From contig NZ_LNSB01000045.1 in NCBI RefSeq assembly GCF_001468285.1, positions 1-44,860 of the forward strand: a DNA stretch of 44,860 nt, read 5' to 3'. Numbering within the stretch: the stretch's first letter is position 1; every line of letters starts with the position of its first letter. The position numbers and the translations under genes are program-made. The stretch is from Sphingopyxis sp. HIX (lineage in GTDB: Bacteria > Pseudomonadota > Alphaproteobacteria > Sphingomonadales > Sphingomonadaceae). Below the pieces are notes generated by a model. That model was given only the letters and a program-made list of their open reading frames with translations. It did no database searches and was not told the origin of the DNA. Below are positions 23,774 through 33,656 of this stretch, in pieces.

Positions 23774-26575
23774 GTGCGTCAGCTTGCCGTTTTTCTGGCC
23801 GCCTCGGCCCTCGCGCTCAGCGCGCCCGCCTTTGCCGCCGACACGCCGGCCTATGGCGCGCCCGCGGCGTGGGTCGTGCCGCACGCCGGGCCGCTGCCCG
23901 CGGGCGACGCCGCGACACCCTGGCTGCTCAGCGACGAACAGATATTGATCGAGGCCGACAAACGCTCGACCTTCACCGACCACGCCTTTCGTATCGCCAC
24001 GGCCGACGCGCTGCGCAACTGGGACGACCTGCAATTCGTGTGGCAGCCCGACCGCGACGACCTGATCGTCCACAAGCTGGAGATCGTCCGCGGCGGCGCC
24101 ACCATCGACCTGCTCGCGCAGGGGCTGAAGCTCACCGTGCTCCGCCGCGAAACCGCGTTCGAGCAGAAGATGATCGACGGACTGCTCACCGCGACCGCGG
24201 CGATCGAGGACCTGCGCGTCGGCGACACGGTGCGCTTCTCGGTGACCGTCGTCGAACGCAGCGACGTGCTCGCGGGCAATGGCGAGGCCTTTGCCGACGT
24301 CCAGGCGAAACCCGCGGCGATGGCGCAGGGCTCGCTCCGCGTGCTCTGGCCCAAGGCGCTGCCGGTGAAGTGGAAGGCCTTCGGCAAGGGCATCGCGCCG
24401 GTCGAGGCCGACGTCGTAAACGAGGGGGGCGCCTACCACGTCCTCACCCAGGCCCAGCCGGTGATCAAGCAGGACGAGATGCCGCAGGATGCGCCGCTGC
24501 GCTATCGCCGCCCGCCCGGGCTCGAATTTTCGACCTTCGCCAGCTGGACCGACCTGTCACGCACCGTCGCGCCGCTCTATGCAACGGCGGGCACGGTCAA
24601 GGAGGGCGGCACGCTCGCCGCCGCGATCGACAAGATCGCCGCCTCGGCCAAGGATCCCAAGGCGCGCGCCGCCGCCGCGCTGGCCTTTGTCCAGAACGAG
24701 ATCCGCTATCTCTACAACGGCCTAGCCAACGGCAACTATGTCCCGCAGCAGCCCGAGGAGACCTGGACGCTGCGCTATGGCGACTGCAAGGCGAAGACCC
24801 TGCTGCTGCTCGCGGTCCTCGATCGGCTCGGCATCGCGGCACAGCCGACGCTCGTCCATTCGACGCTCGGCGATGCGCTGCCCGACCGGCTACCCACGCT
24901 CGGCGCCTTCGACCATGTCATCGTCCAGGCGGCGATCGACGGCACCGACTATTGGCTCGACGGCACCACCGCGGGCACGCATGTCGAGGACCTCGCCGAC
25001 GTCCCGCCCTTCCGCCATGCGCTGCCGCTGACGACGGCCGGCCATGACCTCGCGGCATTGCCGGTGCGGCGCCCGGCGCGGCCCGACATGACCGTCAGCA
25101 TCGCCTATGACCAGTCGGCGGGCACCGCCTTCCCGCCGCTTTTCGACATGCGCTTCACGATGCGCGGCGAGCTTGCGACGCGCATGACGGGCATGGCGGC
25201 GCAGGCGACCCCCGAACAATTGCGCAACCTCGCGCAGGGCGCGCTCGGCGACTTCGTCAACAACGGCCAGATCCACACGCGCTCGATCGAGATCGACGAG
25301 GCCGCGGGCACCGCGACGATCCGTGCGGCGGGCGTCGGCAATCTGCCGTGGGTCCGCGACGAGCAGCGTCCTTATGTCAAACTCGACGGGCTGGTCGGCG
25401 ATTTCGAGGTCAGCGCCGACCGCAGCCGCGCCGCTTGGCGCACCATCCCCGTCGCGGGCGGCCAGCCCGGCCTGATCGTGCGCGAAATCAGCCTCAAGCT
25501 GCCGCGCGCCGAGGGTTTCGCGATGGAGGGCGACACCGCCGCCGACCTGATGATCGCGGGCATCGGCATGCAGCGCGAGGCGAAGCTCGCCGGCAACAGC
25601 CTCGAACAGCGCGAGACGATCTGGACCACCGGGCGCGAGGTCGCGGTCGACCAGCTGCCCGCCGCGCGCGCGGCGACCGCCGCCGCCAAGCAGCGCGAAT
25701 TCCGCCTGCGCGCCCCCGCGGGCTTTCCTTCGCGCACCGAGGAGATCGCCGAAGCCAAGAAGGCGAAGCGCCTCGGCCCGCTGCTCGCGGCCTATCAAAA
25801 GGCGATCGACGACGACCCCGAGGCAGCGAACGGCTATCTCAACCGCGCCGCCTTCCACAGCGGCATCTTCGAACCCAAGGCCGCGATCGCCGACCTCGGC
25901 GAAGCGCTGAAGCGCGAGGCCGACGCCGCGACCTATCTGCGCCGCGCCGACCTCTATTTCGACACCGGCGAATTCAAGGCGGCCCTCGCCGACACCGACG
26001 AGGTGCTGGCGCTCGATCCGGGCTCGGAAAGTGCGCTCGACTACAAGATCCGCCTGCTCGCCGAGCTCAAGCAGTATGACGATTCGCTCGCGCTCAACGA
26101 CGAACAGATCGCCGCGGCGAAGGACAAGCGCGGCTGGGTCGCGCTCAAGGCCGAGACGCTCGGCAAGGCGGGACGCGCCGAAGAGGGCGCCGCGCTGCTC
26201 GCCGAGGCGCTCGCCGAGCGGCCGGGCGACCCCGGTCTGCTCAATGGTCTCTGCTGGCTCAAGGGCACACGCTCGTTCGAGCTCGAATCGGCGCTCAAGG
26301 ACTGCACCCGCGCGATCGAGCTCACCGACGATCCCGCGGCGGTGCTCGACAGCCGCGCGATGGTCTTCTTCCGCCTGGGCCGGATGGAGGAGGCGCGCGC
26401 CGACCTCGACGCCGCGCTCAAGATCAGCCCGAACATGCCGGGTTCGCTCTATATGCGCGGCATCGTCAAGCTGCGCGGCGACGACCGCGCCGGCGGCCAG
26501 GCCGACCTCGCGCTCGCGCGGCTGCAGCAGGGCCGCATCGACGCCGAATATTCGGGTTTCGGGATCACGCCCTGA
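23774..26575 (+). CDS. DUF3857/transglutaminase-like/TPR protein, mirror copy
   Basis: Identical 933-residue translation to the gene at 18286-21087: signal peptide, DUF3857, transglutaminase-like triad C338/H381/D396, and C-terminal TPRs. GTG start with AGGGGGAG upstream. Probably not an independent second gene. Confidence 0.88.
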   Translation: MRQLAVFLAASALALSAPAFAADTPAYGAPAAWVVPHAGPLPAGDAATPWLLSDEQILIEADKRSTFTDHAFRIATADALRNWDDLQFVWQPDRDDLIVHKLEIVRGGATIDLLAQGLKLTVLRRETAFEQKMIDGLLTATAAIEDLRVGDTVRFSVTVVERSDVLAGNGEAFADVQAKPAAMAQGSLRVLWPKALPVKWKAFGKGIAPVEADVVNEGGAYHVLTQAQPVIKQDEMPQDAPLRYRRPPGLEFSTFASWTDLSRTVAPLYATAGTVKEGGTLAAAIDKIAASAKDPKARAAAALAFVQNEIRYLYNGLANGNYVPQQPEETWTLRYGDCKAKTLLLLAVLDRLGIAAQPTLVHSTLGDALPDRLPTLGAFDHVIVQAAIDGTDYWLDGTTAGTHVEDLADVPPFRHALPLTTAGHDLAALPVRRPARPDMTVSIAYDQSAGTAFPPLFDMRFTMRGELATRMTGMAAQATPEQLRNLAQGALGDFVNNGQIHTRSIEIDEAAGTATIRAAGVGNLPWVRDEQRPYVKLDGLVGDFEVSADRSRAAWRTIPVAGGQPGLIVREISLKLPRAEGFAMEGDTAADLMIAGIGMQREAKLAGNSLEQRETIWTTGREVAVDQLPAARAATAAAKQREFRLRAPAGFPSRTEEIAEAKKAKRLGPLLAAYQKAIDDDPEAANGYLNRAAFHSGIFEPKAAIADLGEALKREADAATYLRRADLYFDTGEFKAALADTDEVLALDPGSESALDYKIRLLAELKQYDDSLALNDEQIAAAKDKRGWVALKAETLGKAGRAEEGAALLAEALAERPGDPGLLNGLCWLKGTRSFELESALKDCTRAIELTDDPAAVLDSRAMVFFRLGRMEEARADLDAALKISPNMPGSLYMRGIVKLRGDDRAGGQADLALARLQQGRIDAEYSGFGITP

Positions 26576-26615
26576 GCGGCGATGAAGGGCGCTTTGGGGC
26601 CGTGTGGCTGCTGTT

Positions 26616-26748
26616 ATGGGATTCCCGGCGAAAGCCGGGGCCTATGAGGAAAAGGCCGCGCTAGCCCCATCTGGGCCCCGGCTGTCGCCGGGGATCACAA
26701 GCTATATCTATTCGAACGACCGTCACCCCGGGTCAAACGCGGCGTGAC
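26616..26748. repeat. REP-like composite element, mirror copy
   Basis: Reverse complement of 18113-18245; hairpins CCCGGC-GAAA-GCCGGG and CCCCGGC-TGTC-GCCGGGG are visible. It fills the 303-base gap 26576-26878 between convergent genes, together with the terminator. Confidence 0.65.
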
Positions 26749-26821
26749 GATGATAGAACGGCAGCCGACGCCCGATACCGGCCACCCAGCGCCCAACGCG
26801 CCGCCCACCAGCCAGACGTGC

Positions 26822-26853
26822 AAAAGGCCCCGAGCCTTAGCTCGGAGCCTTTT
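26822..26853 (-). terminator. Rho-independent terminator, mirror copy
   Basis: Stem AAAAGGCCCCGAGC / GCTCGGAGCCTTTT with a CTTA loop, downstream of the minus-strand small-protein gene. Confidence 0.85.
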
Positions 26854-26878
26854 GAAACTCGTGCGTGGACGCGCCAGC

Positions 26879-27130
26879 TTACGGGCTGGTCGGATCGTCG
26901 CTGTTGTTGCCCGCGGCGATCACGATGCCACCGATGATGGCGATCAGCGCCAGAAGCGCGATGATCCAGCTGGTGCTGCCTTCGAGCTCGCTCTGGCCTT
27001 CAACGGCCGAAACGGCGTTCACGTCGTCGAACGACACCGCCGACATGGCGGGTGCAGCCGAAGCAGCAACCGGAGCCGCAAGCATCGAAGTCGCGGCGAG
27101 GGAGATCGCAGCTTTCTTGAGCAGGTTCAT
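26879..27130 (-). CDS. Small secreted/membrane protein, mirror copy
   Basis: The same 83-residue protein as at 17731-17982, with a Sec signal peptide and one membrane helix; function unknown. Confidence 0.75.
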   Translation of the reverse strand: MNLLKKAAISLAATSMLAAPVAASAAPAMSAVSFDDVNAVSAVEGQSELEGSTSWIIALLALIAIIGGIVIAAGNNSDDPTSP

Positions 27131-27207
27131 CTTTTTCTCCATCCACTGGAATTTTGATCTTCTCGAATCGCTCCGGGGAATCACCCCCAAACCGCTTCTG
27201 CCTCGCC

Positions 27208-27236
27208 CTTCTAGGCAGCGCTGCCAGATATTGCAA
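27208..27236 (-). promoter_or_regulatory. Weak candidate promoter of the small-protein gene, mirror copy
   Basis: On the minus strand, TTGCAA, 17 bases and TAGAAG, upstream of the gene at 26879-27130. Motif match only. Confidence 0.3.
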
Positions 27237-27308
27237 GGCGTTTTGCCGTACTGCACCATTTCTTATGATTCTGCTAAATCTCGGGAAAGTTCCTCCGCGA
27301 GCCCTCGT

Positions 27309-28091
27309 TCAGCCGCGGCGCACGCGCTCGAAAGGCTCGCTCGTCACGGGATAGCCGAGGTGCCCGGGGATGCAGAGATGTGACTCCCCGCCGCGCTCTT
27401 CGATCCACGGCGTCACCAGTTCGACCGGATGGGCGTCGGCATGTGCCGAAAATGCGGCGAAATCATCGGCCTGCGCCAGCTTTTCGAGATTGCGGCGCGT
27501 CGGGAAGATGATCGACACCTCGCCGCGGTCGGCCATCGCCAGCGTGGCGCGGGCGCTGGCCCAGAAGATGTGGCTGTGCTCGGCCTCCTCGATGGTCAGT
27601 TCGTGTCCGTGCTCGGGCGCCTCGACCGCGAAGAAGCGCGTGTCGAAGGTGCGCGCTTCCTTGAAATTGGGACACCAGCGCGCAAAAGGAATCAACGCGT
27701 TAAGCTCGAGCCGGTCGCCGCGCTCGGTCAGGATTTCGGACAGCAGCCGTTCGGAGAGCAAGGCCTGGCGCACCGCCGGAACCTCCGCCTCGCCCAGCGT
27801 CGGCCAGCCGACCGCGAGCCCGGTTTCCTCGAGCGTTTCGCGCAGCGCCGCGACGCGCGCCGCGCCGTCGGGGTCCATCTCGGCATAGCCGTGGCGGTGC
27901 GCGACCAGATAGTCGTCGGGATCGATCCGCCCGCCCGGAAAGACCATCGCGCCCGCCGCGAAGGCCATGTTCGCCGCGCGCTTGACCATCAATATCTCGT
28001 CGGGACCGCCGCTCTCGGACGGGCGCATGATGACGAGGGTGGCGGCGGGGATCGCGCCGTCGGGCAGTTTTTCCGTATCGCTCGTGGCCAT
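27309..28091 (-). CDS. Nudix hydrolase, mirror copy
   Basis: Identical to 16770-17552. Split Nudix box with G53-G54 and 'RETLEETG' at 84-91; probable nucleoside-diphosphate-derivative hydrolase of the NUDT19-like type. Confidence 0.88.
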   Translation of the reverse strand: MATSDTEKLPDGAIPAATLVIMRPSESGGPDEILMVKRAANMAFAAGAMVFPGGRIDPDDYLVAHRHGYAEMDPDGAARVAALRETLEETGLAVGWPTLGEAEVPAVRQALLSERLLSEILTERGDRLELNALIPFARWCPNFKEARTFDTRFFAVEAPEHGHELTIEEAEHSHIFWASARATLAMADRGEVSIIFPTRRNLEKLAQADDFAAFSAHADAHPVELVTPWIEERGGESHLCIPGHLGYPVTSEPFERVRRG

Positions 28092-28189
28092 CGGCGATCA
28101 TCCTCTCTTCTCTGTCTGTCATCCGGCATTGCCGACGCAGCGAGCCGGGTGCAAGATGGCAATCGCAGGATGGCGGTGGGAGCGGGTCG

Positions 28190-28819
28190 ATGGGCATCGT
28201 CGAGATATTGGGCGTCGCGGGCAGCCTGAGCCTGCTCGCGGGCTGGCGGCTCTACCTCACCATCCTCGCCACCGGGATCGCGATGCATTTCGGCTGGCTG
28301 CCGCTGCCCGAGCATCTGCAGGCGCTGCAGATATTGGCGAACCCCTGGGTGCTGGGAGTCGCGGGGGTCGGCACGCTCGCCGAATTCCTGGCCGACAAGA
28401 TCGCGTGGGTCGATTCGGCGTGGGACGCCGTCCATACGGTGATCCGCCCGCTGGGCGGCGCGCTGCTCGCGCTCGCGCTGGTCGATAGTTCGGACCCGGC
28501 GTGGCAGGTGGTCGCCTTCCTGCTCGGCGGCGGCGGCGCGCTGGTCAGCCATGGCGCCAAGGCGACGACGCGTGCGGTGGTCAATGCCAGCCCCGAGCCC
28601 TTCAGCAACGTCGTGGTATCGACCGGCGAAGATGTCGCGACGGGCGGGCTGATCGCGCTCGCGATCGCCTATCCGCCGGTCGCGATCGTCATCGCGGTCC
28701 TGATGCTGGTCGCGGCGGTGATCGTGATCATCGCGCTGCGGCGCCTGCTGCGCAATATCAAGGCAACGCTGAAACGCACGCTGGGCGACGAACCGTCCGC
28801 CGCGCCGCCGCCGGGTTGA
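28190..28819 (+). CDS. DUF4126 family membrane protein, mirror copy
   Basis: Identical to 16042-16671; a 209-residue inner-membrane protein of unknown function, abutting the convergent oxidoreductase gene. Confidence 0.85.
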   Translation: MGIVEILGVAGSLSLLAGWRLYLTILATGIAMHFGWLPLPEHLQALQILANPWVLGVAGVGTLAEFLADKIAWVDSAWDAVHTVIRPLGGALLALALVDSSDPAWQVVAFLLGGGGALVSHGAKATTRAVVNASPEPFSNVVVSTGEDVATGGLIALAIAYPPVAIVIAVLMLVAAVIVIIALRRLLRNIKATLKRTLGDEPSAAPPPG

Positions 28820-30043
28820 TCAGGCCGGCAGCAGGCTCTTCAGCGGCGTCTCGACATCGGCGAGTTGTTCCGCCGTCGCGACGAGACCCGCGGTGACGAG
28901 CATCCGGCCCTGGACATAGTCCTTGGTGGCGTTGACGCAGTCGAGCGCGATGACCTTGCCGCCCTTCAGATAGACGATCGAGAAGCTGCGCGTCGCGGGG
29001 TCGCCGCGGAGCACCGTCGCGTCGTGGCCGGTCGACAGTCCCGCGGTCTGGAGCTTCAGATCATATTGGTTTGACCAGAACCAGGGGATGGCGTGATAGC
29101 GCGCTTCGTCGCCGCAGATGCCCTTGGCGACGACATTGGCCTGGTCGTTGGCATTCTGCACCGATTCCAGCCGGATGACCGCGCCTTCGGCAAAATCGTT
29201 CTCGTGCGCGGCGCAGTCGCCGATCGCGTAGATGTCGGCGAGACTGGTCTTGCAATGATGGTCGACGAGCACCCCATTGCCGCCATGCGCCCCCGCCGCG
29301 ATCAGCGGCTGGACCGCGGGCACGATACCGATGCCGACGATGACGAGATCGGCGGGAATGACCTCGCCGGTGCCGAGGCGGACGCCGGTAGCGCGATCCT
29401 CGCCCTCTATCGCGACGACCTGGACGCCGAGCCGCAGATCGACGCCATGGTCGCGATGTTCCTTCTCGTAGAAGCGCGACAGATCCTCGCCCGCGACGCG
29501 CGCGAGCACGCGGTCGAGCGCTTCCAAGAGCACCACGGGCTTGCCCGCCTTGCGCAGCACCGCCGCGGCCTCGAGCCCGATATAGCCGCCGCCGATCACG
29601 ACGATCTGCCCCGCGGTCTCCGACGCCGCCTTCATCGCATCGGCATCGGCGCGGGTGCGCACGCCCTGTACGCCGGGGAGGTCGCCGCCGGGGATCGGCA
29701 GCATGCGCGGGGCCCCGCCGGTGGCCCAGACGAGCTTGCCATAGCCGATCGTCTCGCCGCCCTCGGTCGTGACGCTGCGCGCCGCGGGATCGACCGCGAC
29801 GACGCGCGTGTTCAGCAGCATCGTGACCTCGCGCTCGTCCCAATATTTGGCTGGGCGGATCTGGATGCGTTCGAATTCCTTCTCGCCCGCGAAATATTCC
29901 TTCGACAAGGGCGGGCGTTCATAAGGGAGTTCGGGTTCGTCGCCGACGATCGCGATGCTGCCTTCGAACTTCTGCGTGCGCAGCGCTACCGCGACCTGCG
30001 CGCCGCCATGCCCCGCCCCCACGATCACCACGTCGAAGTGCAT
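28820..30043 (-). CDS. FAD-dependent ferredoxin-reductase-type oxidoreductase, mirror copy
   Basis: Identical to 14818-16041, with both dinucleotide-binding folds (residues 9-14 and 151-156) and the 'IYAIGDCA' FAD motif. No ferredoxin or oxygenase partner is encoded beside it. Confidence 0.92.
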   Translation of the reverse strand: MHFDVVIVGAGHGGAQVAVALRTQKFEGSIAIVGDEPELPYERPPLSKEYFAGEKEFERIQIRPAKYWDEREVTMLLNTRVVAVDPAARSVTTEGGETIGYGKLVWATGGAPRMLPIPGGDLPGVQGVRTRADADAMKAASETAGQIVVIGGGYIGLEAAAVLRKAGKPVVLLEALDRVLARVAGEDLSRFYEKEHRDHGVDLRLGVQVVAIEGEDRATGVRLGTGEVIPADLVIVGIGIVPAVQPLIAAGAHGGNGVLVDHHCKTSLADIYAIGDCAAHENDFAEGAVIRLESVQNANDQANVVAKGICGDEARYHAIPWFWSNQYDLKLQTAGLSTGHDATVLRGDPATRSFSIVYLKGGKVIALDCVNATKDYVQGRMLVTAGLVATAEQLADVETPLKSLLPA

Positions 30044-30057
30044 CGCCAAATCTCTCC

Positions 30058-30073
30058 CGCATAGGTTTATGCG
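30058..30073. promoter_or_regulatory. Short inverted repeat before the FAD oxidoreductase, mirror copy
   Basis: CGCATA-GGTT-TATGCG, the mirror of 14788-14803, next to the ribosome-binding site. Confidence 0.35.
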
Positions 30074-30157
30074 AGGGCTTCCCTTGCACGCGCGGGAAAG
30101 CGAGGCAAGCGGCGGCGGGGCCGGGGCCGAATAGAAATTCTTGGGGAGGCGATGCCG

Positions 30158-31297
30158 CTAGGGCCGCTGCGCGTAATTCGCGAACCAGGGTGCCATGCGG
30201 CCGCACGCCTCCTCGATCTCTTCGCTCGAGACCGCAAAGCTCAGCCGCATGAAGCGCGATCCGTCGACGGGGTCGAAGTCCACACCCGGCGCGGTCGCGA
30301 CCGCGGTATCGACCAGCAATTGCCGGCAGAAGGCGATGCTGTCGTCGGTCAGGTGCCCGATGTCGGCATAGATATAGAAGGCGCCGTCGGGCGGTGCGAT
30401 ACGGCGCAGGCCCATCGCGGGCAGCCGGTCGAGGAGCAGGGTGCGGTTGCGCTTGTAGGTCGCGAGATGCCCCTCCAACTCTTCGCGTTCGTCGAAGGCG
30501 ACGAGCCCGGCATGCTGGGCAAGGCTGGGCGGGGTCAGGAACAGATTGCCCATCCGCGCGCGCGCCGCGTCGATCTGGTCGGGCGGCACCACCAGCCACC
30601 CGAGCCGCCAGCCCGCCATGCTGTAATATTTGGAGAAGCTGTTGACGACGAAGGCGTCGGGCGACTCCTGCAGCATCGACGGCACCGGCCCGACATAGGA
30701 GAGGCCGTGATAGATTTCGTCGGAGACGATGCGGATGTTCCGCCGCCGGCAGACCGCGGCGATCGCGGCCATTTCGGCCGCCTCGATCACCGTGCCGGTC
30801 GGGTTGGCGGGGCTGGCGACGATCAGCCCCTCGGGCGCGGGGTCGAGCGCCTCGACCGCGGCGGCGGTCAGCTGGAAGCGCTCGGCCTCGCCGCAGCCGA
30901 TCTCGACGGGCACCATGTGCAGCGCCTTGAGCGTATTGCGATAGGCGACATAGCCCGGCCGCGCGAGGGCGACGCGCGCGCCGGGCGCGAAGGCGCAGGT
31001 CAGCGCGAGCACGAAGGCTGGCGAGGCGCCGCAGGTCAGGATCACCTGCTCGGCATCGACCGCGACGCCATGCATCTCCTGATAGTAGCGTGCGATCCGC
31101 TGCTTGAGCGCCGGGCTTTCCCAATAGCCCATGCCGTCCTCGGCCAGCACCTGTTGCGCGCGCGCCACCGCGGCGGCGGGGGCGCCGGTCGAGGGCTGGC
31201 CGAACTCCATATGGATCACGGGCTCGCCCGCCGCCTTCATCTGGTGCGCGAGGCGGCTGATCGAGATCGCGAAAAAGGGATCGACGGCGGCGGTCAT
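30158..31297 (-). CDS. PLP-dependent class I/II aminotransferase, mirror copy
   Basis: Identical to 13564-14703; PLP-binding K223, D193, N165 and Y196 are present. Confidence 0.88.
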   Translation of the reverse strand: MTAAVDPFFAISISRLAHQMKAAGEPVIHMEFGQPSTGAPAAAVARAQQVLAEDGMGYWESPALKQRIARYYQEMHGVAVDAEQVILTCGASPAFVLALTCAFAPGARVALARPGYVAYRNTLKALHMVPVEIGCGEAERFQLTAAAVEALDPAPEGLIVASPANPTGTVIEAAEMAAIAAVCRRRNIRIVSDEIYHGLSYVGPVPSMLQESPDAFVVNSFSKYYSMAGWRLGWLVVPPDQIDAARARMGNLFLTPPSLAQHAGLVAFDEREELEGHLATYKRNRTLLLDRLPAMGLRRIAPPDGAFYIYADIGHLTDDSIAFCRQLLVDTAVATAPGVDFDPVDGSRFMRLSFAVSSEEIEEACGRMAPWFANYAQRP

Positions 31298-31431
31298 GTC
31301 GGGCCTGTTATGCGCATCCGGCCCGCTTTGCGACACCCGAATCCGGCCGGATGCTCCTGGCTATCGTCCATCATATAGCGACCCGATCCGTCCATCTCGT
31401 CGACGTGGCCGAGGCACCCAAGGTCCTGACC

Positions 31432-32472
31432 CTAGGGCTGTTGCCATCCGGGACGTAGATAGGGGGCCAGATTGCCGCACAGCTGCTTCCATTCGGCGTC
31501 GGTCACGGGCAGCATTTCGCGCTCGCGCGCAAAATATTCGGCCACGGGCGCGAGCGCGGGCCAGTCGCTCGCCAGCACGAAACGATCGAGCCCGATGCGC
31601 CGCATCCCCGCCACATAGAGCCCGCGCATCTCCTCGTAACTGCGCGTCTCGGTCGACGTCTTCGCATCGGGCAGTTTTGCCGGATCGAACTGCATCACCG
31701 CCGAAATATCGAGCACCAGATTGGCGGTGCCCGGCGCCCCGCGCGCGATCGCCGCGCCATAGGCGTCGAGCGCTTCGAGCGTCGGCTGGTCGATCCCGGC
31801 ATAGCCGCCGCCGTGCGCGATCTGCACCGGCAGGTCGCCCGCCTGCGCCAGGATTTTGTCGATGAAGATGTTGACGCTCGCCCCGCTGAACGGCGCCGCG
31901 CCGCGCAGATGGACGACCAGCGGCAGGCGCGCCTTGCGCGCCGCGGCGAAGAAGCGGCCGAGCGTATCGACCTGTTCGGCGTTCGCGGTGTCGAAGCCGC
32001 TGTTGCCGAGGTGCAGCTTGATGCCCGATGCCCCAGGCTGGTTCGCCCAATAATCGAGCTCGCCCAACGCGTTGGGGGCGAAAGGATTGATCCCGACGAA
32101 GGCCACGAGCCGCCCCTTCGACGCCAGCGCGGCGTCGACATTGTAGCGGTTCTCGGCGCGCATCCGCTCGGCCCGGACCGCGGGCTCCATCGGCACCGCG
32201 GAGAAGCCGAACATATAGCCGACCGACAGCAGCACCCCCTTGTCGATGCCCGCGCGGTCGAGCTCGCGCACCGCATCCGCGCCGCTCCGCTCGGTGAACA
32301 GGTCGACGGAGATGCCGTCGAATATGGCGGGGTCCGCAGCCTGCATCGCGCGCAGCTGATCGGTGATCAGCCGACTCTGGATATGCATATGATGGTCGGC
32401 GCGCGGCGCCTCCTGCGCCGGCGACGCCGCCGGGGCGAGCAGCGCGAGCGCCAGCAGGGCCGAACGGATCAT
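31432..32472 (-). CDS. Exported amidohydrolase-family protein, mirror copy
   Basis: Identical to 12389-13429; signal peptide, H28-M-H30, H188, H220 and D303. Its start overlaps the end of the M19 lipoprotein gene by four bases. Confidence 0.82.
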   Translation of the reverse strand: MIRSALLALALLAPAASPAQEAPRADHHMHIQSRLITDQLRAMQAADPAIFDGISVDLFTERSGADAVRELDRAGIDKGVLLSVGYMFGFSAVPMEPAVRAERMRAENRYNVDAALASKGRLVAFVGINPFAPNALGELDYWANQPGASGIKLHLGNSGFDTANAEQVDTLGRFFAAARKARLPLVVHLRGAAPFSGASVNIFIDKILAQAGDLPVQIAHGGGYAGIDQPTLEALDAYGAAIARGAPGTANLVLDISAVMQFDPAKLPDAKTSTETRSYEEMRGLYVAGMRRIGLDRFVLASDWPALAPVAEYFAREREMLPVTDAEWKQLCGNLAPYLRPGWQQP

Positions 32473-33656
32473 TTGCCGCCCTGCGCCGCCAGCACGCGCA
32501 GCACATTGCCGCTCCACATCTTTTCGAGGTCGGCGTCCGAATAACCCGCGGCCTTCAGCCGCTCGGTGACCTTGGGCAGCGCCGAAATATCCTCGATCCC
32601 GGGCAGCCCGCCGCCGCCGTCCCAATCGGCGCCGAAGCAGATATGGTCGACCCCGCCGACCTCGATCGCGCGCAGCACCATCTTCATATAGGCCTCGAAA
32701 TCGGCGGCCCACAAAGGCTCGCGCTTGTCGAGCTCGCGCCATTGGCGGTTGAGCTCGGCCTGCTCTTGCGGCGACAATTTGCCGATCCGCTCATATTGGC
32801 CGAACAGCGCGCCGCGCGCGGGGGTCATGTTCATCTCCGACATAAAGATCGTCGAGATGCACATCGCGCCGCCCTTCGCCGCGAGCGCCTTCAGCCGCCC
32901 CTCGTCGAGGTTGCGCGGGTGGTCGTTCGCCGAGCGCAGGCTCGAGTGCGAGAGGATGATCGGATATTTCGACAATGCGAGCAGCTGGTCGAAGGTGGCG
33001 TCCGAGGCATGGCTCGCGTCGATCACCATGCCCAGCCGGTTCATCTCCGCCACCCACTGCTTGCCGAGCGGGCTCAGCCCCTTCCACTTCGCCTCGCCGG
33101 TCGCGCTGTCGGCGAACTGGTTGGTCTTCGAATGCACCGGGCCCGCCATGCGGACGCCCTTCTTGTAGAATTCGGCGAGCAGCGCGACATCGTCGCCCAA
33201 GGGATAGCTGTTCTCGATCGACTTGTACGCGATCAGCTTGCCCGCCTTGTCGAGCGTGCGCGCGTCGGCGGCGGTCAGCGCGGGGCCGATGAGGTCGCCA
33301 TGCTTCCGGATCGTCGCATCGATCAGGTCCGACCGACCGCGCGCGAAGGCGAGCGCGTCGGCATAGCCCTGCGGCGTCAGCGGCCCCTGTTCGGTGTAGA
33401 TGACGAAGAAACCGCCATCGAGCGCACCCGCCTTCATCCGCGGGATATCGACCTGGACGATGTCGCCCTCCAGCGTGTGCGGATCGGCGAAGCTCCACCC
33501 CGCGCGCTCGAAATGGAGCGAGGTGTCGAGGTGGGTGTCGAGCGTCAGGAAACGGCTGTGCAGCGGCCGGTCATCGTTAGGCGCGGCGCCGTCCTCCTTC
33601 GCGGCGGTGCAGGCGGCGAGCGAGGCGGTGGCGAGCAGGATCGCGAGCTGTTTCAC
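32469..33656 (-). CDS. Membrane dipeptidase, peptidase M19, lipoprotein, mirror copy
   Basis: Identical to 11205-12392; lipobox Cys16 and the complete zinc-ligand set H42, D44, E148, H216, H237 and D344. GTG start overlapping the upstream stop. Confidence 0.92.
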   Translation of the reverse strand: MKQLAILLATASLAACTAAKEDGAAPNDDRPLHSRFLTLDTHLDTSLHFERAGWSFADPHTLEGDIVQVDIPRMKAGALDGGFFVIYTEQGPLTPQGYADALAFARGRSDLIDATIRKHGDLIGPALTAADARTLDKAGKLIAYKSIENSYPLGDDVALLAEFYKKGVRMAGPVHSKTNQFADSATGEAKWKGLSPLGKQWVAEMNRLGMVIDASHASDATFDQLLALSKYPIILSHSSLRSANDHPRNLDEGRLKALAAKGGAMCISTIFMSEMNMTPARGALFGQYERIGKLSPQEQAELNRQWRELDKREPLWAADFEAYMKMVLRAIEVGGVDHICFGADWDGGGGLPGIEDISALPKVTERLKAAGYSDADLEKMWSGNVLRVLAAQGGK